A stretch of DNA of 17,529 nt, taken from contig CAJUMT010000057.1 of assembly GCA_910587495.1 (NCBI GenBank), positions 1-17,529 of the forward strand, in the 5' to 3' direction. The position numbers and the translations under genes are program-made. Positions 14,285 through 17,529 of the stretch are shown here, piece after piece. Source of the DNA: an uncultured Lachnospiraceae bacterium. Lineage in GTDB: Bacteria; Bacillota_A; Clostridia; Lachnospirales; Lachnospiraceae. Each line of letters starts with the position of its first letter. Within the stretch, counting starts at the first letter, position 1. Under the pieces are notes generated by a model. It worked only from the letters and a program-made list of their open reading frames with translations, had not been told where the DNA came from and ran no database searches.

Positions 14285-16471
14285 TTAATAACTTATATTC
14301 ATATCTACATTTCCGGTAATACCCGGAACCGAACCTTTTGAAGAATACTGCCACATATCATATTTCCCTGTGTAGGTACACTTAGAACTGTACTGCGCTA
14401 CCCATACATAATAGCCGCCCAGCGACGACATCTTAAGCTGGTCGTTATACCAGCTCTTGCTGGCATAAATTCCCGCCCGGTATCCGCCGTTCTGGACTGT
14501 CTGGCAAAAAGCTTTCACAACCGCTGTGCGGGCCGTACGGCTAAGCCCGTTGGCTCTTCCGTTGGACGCACTCTCTGTATCAATAAAAATCGGATAGGAC
14601 AGCCTGTATCCGGAGACGAGAGACATAGCCATGCTGGCCTCTTCCACAGCCTCCGCCTCAGTTACCGCCTGGGTAAAGAAATACACGCCTACCTTAATTC
14701 CGGCCTTCGTCGCCCCTGCAATGTTCTTTTTAAAATACGGATCTTCCACCAGCACGCCTGTCGCAGAACCTCTGTATCCCACACGGATAATCGCAAATTC
14801 AATACCGGAAGCGGCCACGGCATTCCAGTCAATGTTCGTCTGATACCTGGATACGTCAATCCCCCGAATGCCGGAATTTTGCATAAGACTGCCGTCCTCC
14901 GCAAATGTATATTCCACGCCGCCGATCACCTGTTTCCCCGTCACCGGCTTGTGATCCTCACCATAATAATAGACTTTGCCGCCTATGGTCTGCCAGCCTG
15001 TATACTGCGGCTCCGTATAAAACTCATCCTTGTCAGAATAGTCTTTAAGCACGGCTTTTGTCTGGGCGTTTTCATCCACATAAAGCGTATTCCCCGCTTT
15101 ATCCTTTAACTCTGTGGACATATCCGTCATGCCCTTTACTGTAGCCTTGCATTCTACAAACGCATAATCAATCGCGCCCTCTTCATCCGCTTCATAAGAG
15201 ACCTCCGCTTTGATCACCGCGAAGCCGTTGGCCTTCCCGACTGCTACCACAGCCTCCCCTTCCGACGCGGATAATTCTACAACGGACGGGTCTGAACTAA
15301 TCCATTTGATGTCGCGAATCATTGAGTCGTCACCGGATACGGAAAGAGCCACCACATAACTGTTGGAAGATTCCTGATCCAGATCATACAGCGTAATGCT
15401 TGCAGGAACTGATATCGTCGCCGACATCATCTTCGCTTTATCCTTTGCATCGGTCTTCTCTTTTGGTGCATCGGGCGCCTTATAGCTGGCAGCGGACATG
15501 GCCTGTCCAGGCGTTTTATGGCTCATAGCCGTAGCAGTCTGTATAGACATAAGTCTCATAGCCGCTGACGCCTCTGCCTGAACCTGTTCAGCCGGGTCAT
15601 TCTCATCTTCGCTATTTGACGTATCCGGCTTCGCTGGCTGTTTGGAATCATCCGGCTCGGCTGGCTGCTCTGCATCTTCTTCCCCTGCAGACTGCCCGGA
15701 ATCATCCGGCTCATCCGAAGTCTGTTTCTTTCCTTTTTCAACAGTCTCGGAATCAACCTCGCTGTCTGCGGATGCTTTTGCGAAATTGGAAGTATCCACA
15801 TCGCTCTTCGCTACCTTCTTTGTAACTACCGTGCTTTCCAAAAGAGGCACCGTGTCTGTCAGCACACTTTCCACAGGCACATTATTCACTGCAGTATCTT
15901 CCGCCGCAGTGTTTATCTGGCTCTCTTTCTTAATCTCCGCAGTCACATCCACTTTCTTATATTCAATCTGGCCTTTTACGGACACGGTGATCGCGCCTTC
16001 CTTCACAGTATACCCAGCCAGATCATGGAGGGAAACCGTATATTTGCCGGCCTCCATCTTATCTATGTATATAATACCGTCTTTATCTTCGTCTTTGTAA
16101 TCGGAAGCTTTTGCGCCTTTTTTGTCTGCCTGCACGGACACGGCATACATCTCTCCTGTGACCAGCTTCGCGTTCTGATCCTGAAGCTTGATCTTTAAAT
16201 CCTTGTCGATAGAGGTTCCCGCAAGAGACAGTTCCCGCGCCTCCTGAGGCACTTCCTCTTCCGGCTCTTCTTCCACCGGAGGTTCTTCCTCCACAGGCTG
16301 CGGCTCTTCTTCCTTTGCCACGGCTGACGCCCTAAGTACATGAACCGCGTCCATTTTCTCCGGAAGACCCTCATAGCCGTAAACAATATAACCGCCTGCG
16401 CCGATGCCAACCACAGCGACCGCCACCGCCAGAAATATTGCCAGTACCTTACGCTTCAATAAATTCTTCAA
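14285..16471 (-). CDS. Secreted GH25 lysozyme with SpaA-like, Ig-like and cell-wall-binding modules
   Basis: A 728-residue exported muramidase. The N-terminal hydrophobic segment (about 8-30, after KNLLKRK) is a signal peptide or membrane anchor. It is followed by a Pro/Glu-rich stretch (about 55-78), an Ig-like beta-domain of SpaA/Cna type (about 80-175; AGKYTVSLHDLAGYTV), and an acidic disordered linker (about 180-340). Next are a Big_2-like domain (about 350-448; IKWISSDPSVVELSASEGEAVV) and a short choline/cell-wall-binding-type repeat pair (about 490-530; GWQTIGGKVYYYGEDHKPVTG). The C-terminal GH25 domain (534-728) has Asp539 (GIDVSRYQ), Asp631/Glu633 (IFIDTES) and Asp723 (GNVDMN). The start is TTG at 16471 with AGGGG 8 nt ahead. 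It has its own candidate promoter and terminator. It probably cuts peptidoglycan at the cell surface during growth or separation. Confidence 0.92.
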   Translation of the reverse strand: MKNLLKRKVLAIFLAVAVAVVGIGAGGYIVYGYEGLPEKMDAVHVLRASAVAKEEEPQPVEEEPPVEEEPEEEVPQEARELSLAGTSIDKDLKIKLQDQNAKLVTGEMYAVSVQADKKGAKASDYKDEDKDGIIYIDKMEAGKYTVSLHDLAGYTVKEGAITVSVKGQIEYKKVDVTAEIKKESQINTAAEDTAVNNVPVESVLTDTVPLLESTVVTKKVAKSDVDTSNFAKASADSEVDSETVEKGKKQTSDEPDDSGQSAGEEDAEQPAEPDDSKQPAKPDTSNSEDENDPAEQVQAEASAAMRLMSIQTATAMSHKTPGQAMSAASYKAPDAPKEKTDAKDKAKMMSATISVPASITLYDLDQESSNSYVVALSVSGDDSMIRDIKWISSDPSVVELSASEGEAVVAVGKANGFAVIKAEVSYEADEEGAIDYAFVECKATVKGMTDMSTELKDKAGNTLYVDENAQTKAVLKDYSDKDEFYTEPQYTGWQTIGGKVYYYGEDHKPVTGKQVIGGVEYTFAEDGSLMQNSGIRGIDVSRYQTNIDWNAVAASGIEFAIIRVGYRGSATGVLVEDPYFKKNIAGATKAGIKVGVYFFTQAVTEAEAVEEASMAMSLVSGYRLSYPIFIDTESASNGRANGLSRTARTAVVKAFCQTVQNGGYRAGIYASKSWYNDQLKMSSLGGYYVWVAQYSSKCTYTGKYDMWQYSSKGSVPGITGNVDMNISY

Positions 16472-16507
16472 TTTTATATCCCCTGTTCTTCTATGCTTGT
16501 CCCTGTT

Positions 16508-16536
16508 ATCTTATCATAAAAAAGGACAGGCTTCAA
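16508..16536 (-). promoter_or_regulatory. Candidate promoter of the first GH25 lysozyme gene
   Basis: TTGAAG (16536-16531), a 17-nt spacer, then TAAGAT (16513-16508), each box matching four of six consensus bases. The -35 box overlaps the tmk stop codon. The expected start near 16501 gives a leader of about 30 nt. Confidence 0.45.
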
Positions 16537-17162
16537 GGAAAAATATTCCTTATTTTTCTCCATATCTCTTCCGAAACCGCCTCCAGTGACTGATTCCCGT
16601 CCACGATGAGAATTGTTTCTTCCTCGTCCGTTTTCCGAAATGCTTCAAAGTAATTCTCTCTCACTCTGACGAGCCTGGAACGCTTCTCAAATAATTCTTT
16701 ATGCGCCCGGTTTCTGGCAATCCTCTCCAGCGCCACATCCGGATCTATATCAATAAAAACTGTGGCCGTAGGCTTAAGAAGCGCCCGGCTCTGGGCATTG
16801 ATCTGCATCACATCCTCCATGGACATGTCCACACCCTGATAAGCATAGGAGGAAAAATAATATCGGTCCATAATAACCGCCGTGCCTTCCTCTATCTTTT
16901 TAAGAACTCCGTCCGTCTCATTTAACAGATGATCCAGCCTGTCCGCCGCAAACAGCGGAGCAATCACCCGATAGTCAGTCTTGATTCGACCGGTCAGAAT
17001 CTGGCGGATCAGAGAGCCAATGGGGGAATCCGTGGGTTCCATAGTCGTGTAATAATGGATTCCGGCCTGTCTTAACCTGGCCGTCAGAAGTTCGATCTGC
17101 GTACTTTTGCCGCTGCCGTCGATTCCTTCAAATGCTATGAATTTGCCTTGTTTTGTGTGCAT
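16533..17162 (-). CDS. tmk: Thymidylate kinase (dTMP kinase)
   Basis: A 209-residue cytosolic enzyme, normal length for the family. It phosphorylates dTMP to dTDP with ATP, an essential step for DNA synthesis. The P-loop is FEGIDGSGKST (11-21), the DR motif with substrate-contacting residues is at 99-100 followed by YYFSSYAYQG, and the lid region ERIARNR is near 146-152. I chose ATG at 17162 with AAGGAAAAAAT ahead. The longer in-frame reading from 17219 would start before, and read through, the terminator hairpin of the upstream gene, and conserved family homology begins only at KFIAFEG. Only 16 nt separate the terminator hairpin region from the ATG, so no promoter fits there. Transcription must start in or before the upstream gene's 3' end, or read through. 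Confidence 0.96.
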   Translation of the reverse strand: MHTKQGKFIAFEGIDGSGKSTQIELLTARLRQAGIHYYTTMEPTDSPIGSLIRQILTGRIKTDYRVIAPLFAADRLDHLLNETDGVLKKIEEGTAVIMDRYYFSSYAYQGVDMSMEDVMQINAQSRALLKPTATVFIDIDPDVALERIARNRAHKELFEKRSRLVRVRENYFEAFRKTDEEETILIVDGNQSLEAVSEEIWRKIRNIFP

Positions 17163-17177
17163 ATTTTTTCCTTTTTT

Positions 17178-17213
17178 CAAACAAAAGGGTAAAGCCATAA
17201 TGGCTTTACCCTT
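17178..17213 (-). terminator. Intrinsic terminator of the Ig-like gene, directly before tmk
   Basis: A perfect 13-bp stem (17201-17213 pairing with 17185-17197) with a 3-nt loop, followed by TTTTGTTT on the transcribed strand. It lies 29 nt after the Ig-like gene's stop codon and 15 nt before the tmk ATG's ribosome-site region. Confidence 0.85.
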
Positions 17214-17242
17214 CCTCATTTGTTGATTAATAATATTAAAAC

Positions 17243-17529
17243 TTAGTCTACTACTGTTACACTGTATGTAGCTTTCTTTCCAGCCGGTGTCTTAACCGTA
17301 ATTTTAGCTACACCCTTCTTCAGAGGAATCACAGTTACTTCGCCAGTCTCTTCATTCAGAGTAGCTTTCACAATTCCGCTCTTATTTACAGTACATGTGG
17401 TAACATATTCATTACCTTTTTCCAATGCCTCAGCTTTACCAACAGTGCTGACAGCGCTGGACTTCTTGCCAGAAGTTACAGTTGTCTTAAGGACAGCATT
17501 GCCGCCGCTCAGACTTACCTGATTCTTCT
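17243..17529 (-). CDS. C-terminal part of a protein with a bacterial Ig-like (Big_2) domain
   Basis: The reading frame is open through the window edge, so the gene is partial; about 94 residues are visible. The end has the Big_2 pattern: NKSGIVKATLNEETGEVTVIPLKKGVAKITV, then a Lys-rich turn and a final strand YSVTVVD before TAA. Such modules typically end secreted or surface proteins of clostridia. No sorting signal follows. A possible start at a TTG near 17425 is internal to the domain and not credible. Function beyond an extracellular beta-sandwich cannot be given; it may be another member of the exported protein set located to the left. Confidence 0.75.
   Translation of the reverse strand, partial: KNQVSLSGGNAVLKTTVTSGKKSSAVSTVGKAEALEKGNEYVTTCTVNKSGIVKATLNEETGEVTVIPLKKGVAKITVKTPAGKKATYSVTVVD

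Noticed and set aside
16519..16558. Terminator after tmk formed by AAGGAA/TTCCTT near its 3' end
   Set aside because: A 6-bp AT-rich stem lies inside the coding end and the following sequence is better explained as promoter; no convincing T run follows the stem.
17163..17219. Longer tmk product starting at 17219
   Set aside because: The extra 19 residues are encoded by the terminator hairpin and are not part of the kinase family; a good ribosome site precedes the ATG at 17162.
7980..17529. LPXTG sorting motifs or S-layer domains in the exported proteins
   Set aside because: The visible C-termini end in GH25 or Ig-like domains with no LPXTG, hydrophobic tail or SLH repeat.

Overview
All recognisable genes in this window lie on the minus strand, so transcription runs from high to low coordinates. 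Near-consensus promoters, strong AGGAGG-type ribosome sites, frequent TTG/GTG starts, secreted GH25 lysozymes carrying Ig-like and FnIII modules, and a PssD/PssE/TupA-type polysaccharide locus all suggest a Firmicute, most likely a clostridial (Lachnospiraceae-like) gut-type bacterium. This placement is inferred from gene content and not proven.

From the right edge: (1) 17529-17243 is the C-terminal end of a secreted or surface protein with a bacterial Ig-like domain, closed by a strong terminator. (2) 17162-16533 is thymidylate kinase, starting 16 nt after that terminator's hairpin. (3) 16471-7980 holds three large exported proteins. They are a GH25 lysozyme with SpaA-like, Ig-like and cell-wall-binding modules (own candidate promoter and terminator), a 1165-residue Ig-like repeat protein, and a second GH25 lysozyme carrying five FnIII modules. 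The last two form a translationally coupled pair behind a near-perfect promoter. All three have a signal peptide and an acidic low-complexity stretch, and none has an LPXTG sorting signal.

(4) 7876-6446 encodes the membrane enzyme that starts polysaccharide repeat-unit synthesis on undecaprenyl phosphate. It has its own promoter, set inside a perfect 12-bp inverted repeat, and its own terminator. (5) After a 216-nt regulatory gap with two candidate promoters, a perfect DnaA-box 9-mer and a hairpin just ahead of the ribosome site, a tight operon runs off the left edge: pssD, pssE, a UDP-glucuronate 4-epimerase, then glycosyltransferase (GT4), TupA-like ATP-grasp ligase, GT4, TupA-like ligase, and the first nine codons of a further gene, probably a GT2 glycosyltransferase.

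A coherent reading is that regions 4 and 5 build a surface polysaccharide containing galacturonic acid. The two TupA-like ligases may amidate uronate carboxyls with amino acids, as proposed for teichuronopeptide. The exported proteins next door would remodel or decorate the same envelope. The amidated-uronate idea is inference and is the most interesting hypothesis here. No RNA genes, mobile elements or CRISPR arrays were seen, and no gene-free stretch exceeds 300 bases.
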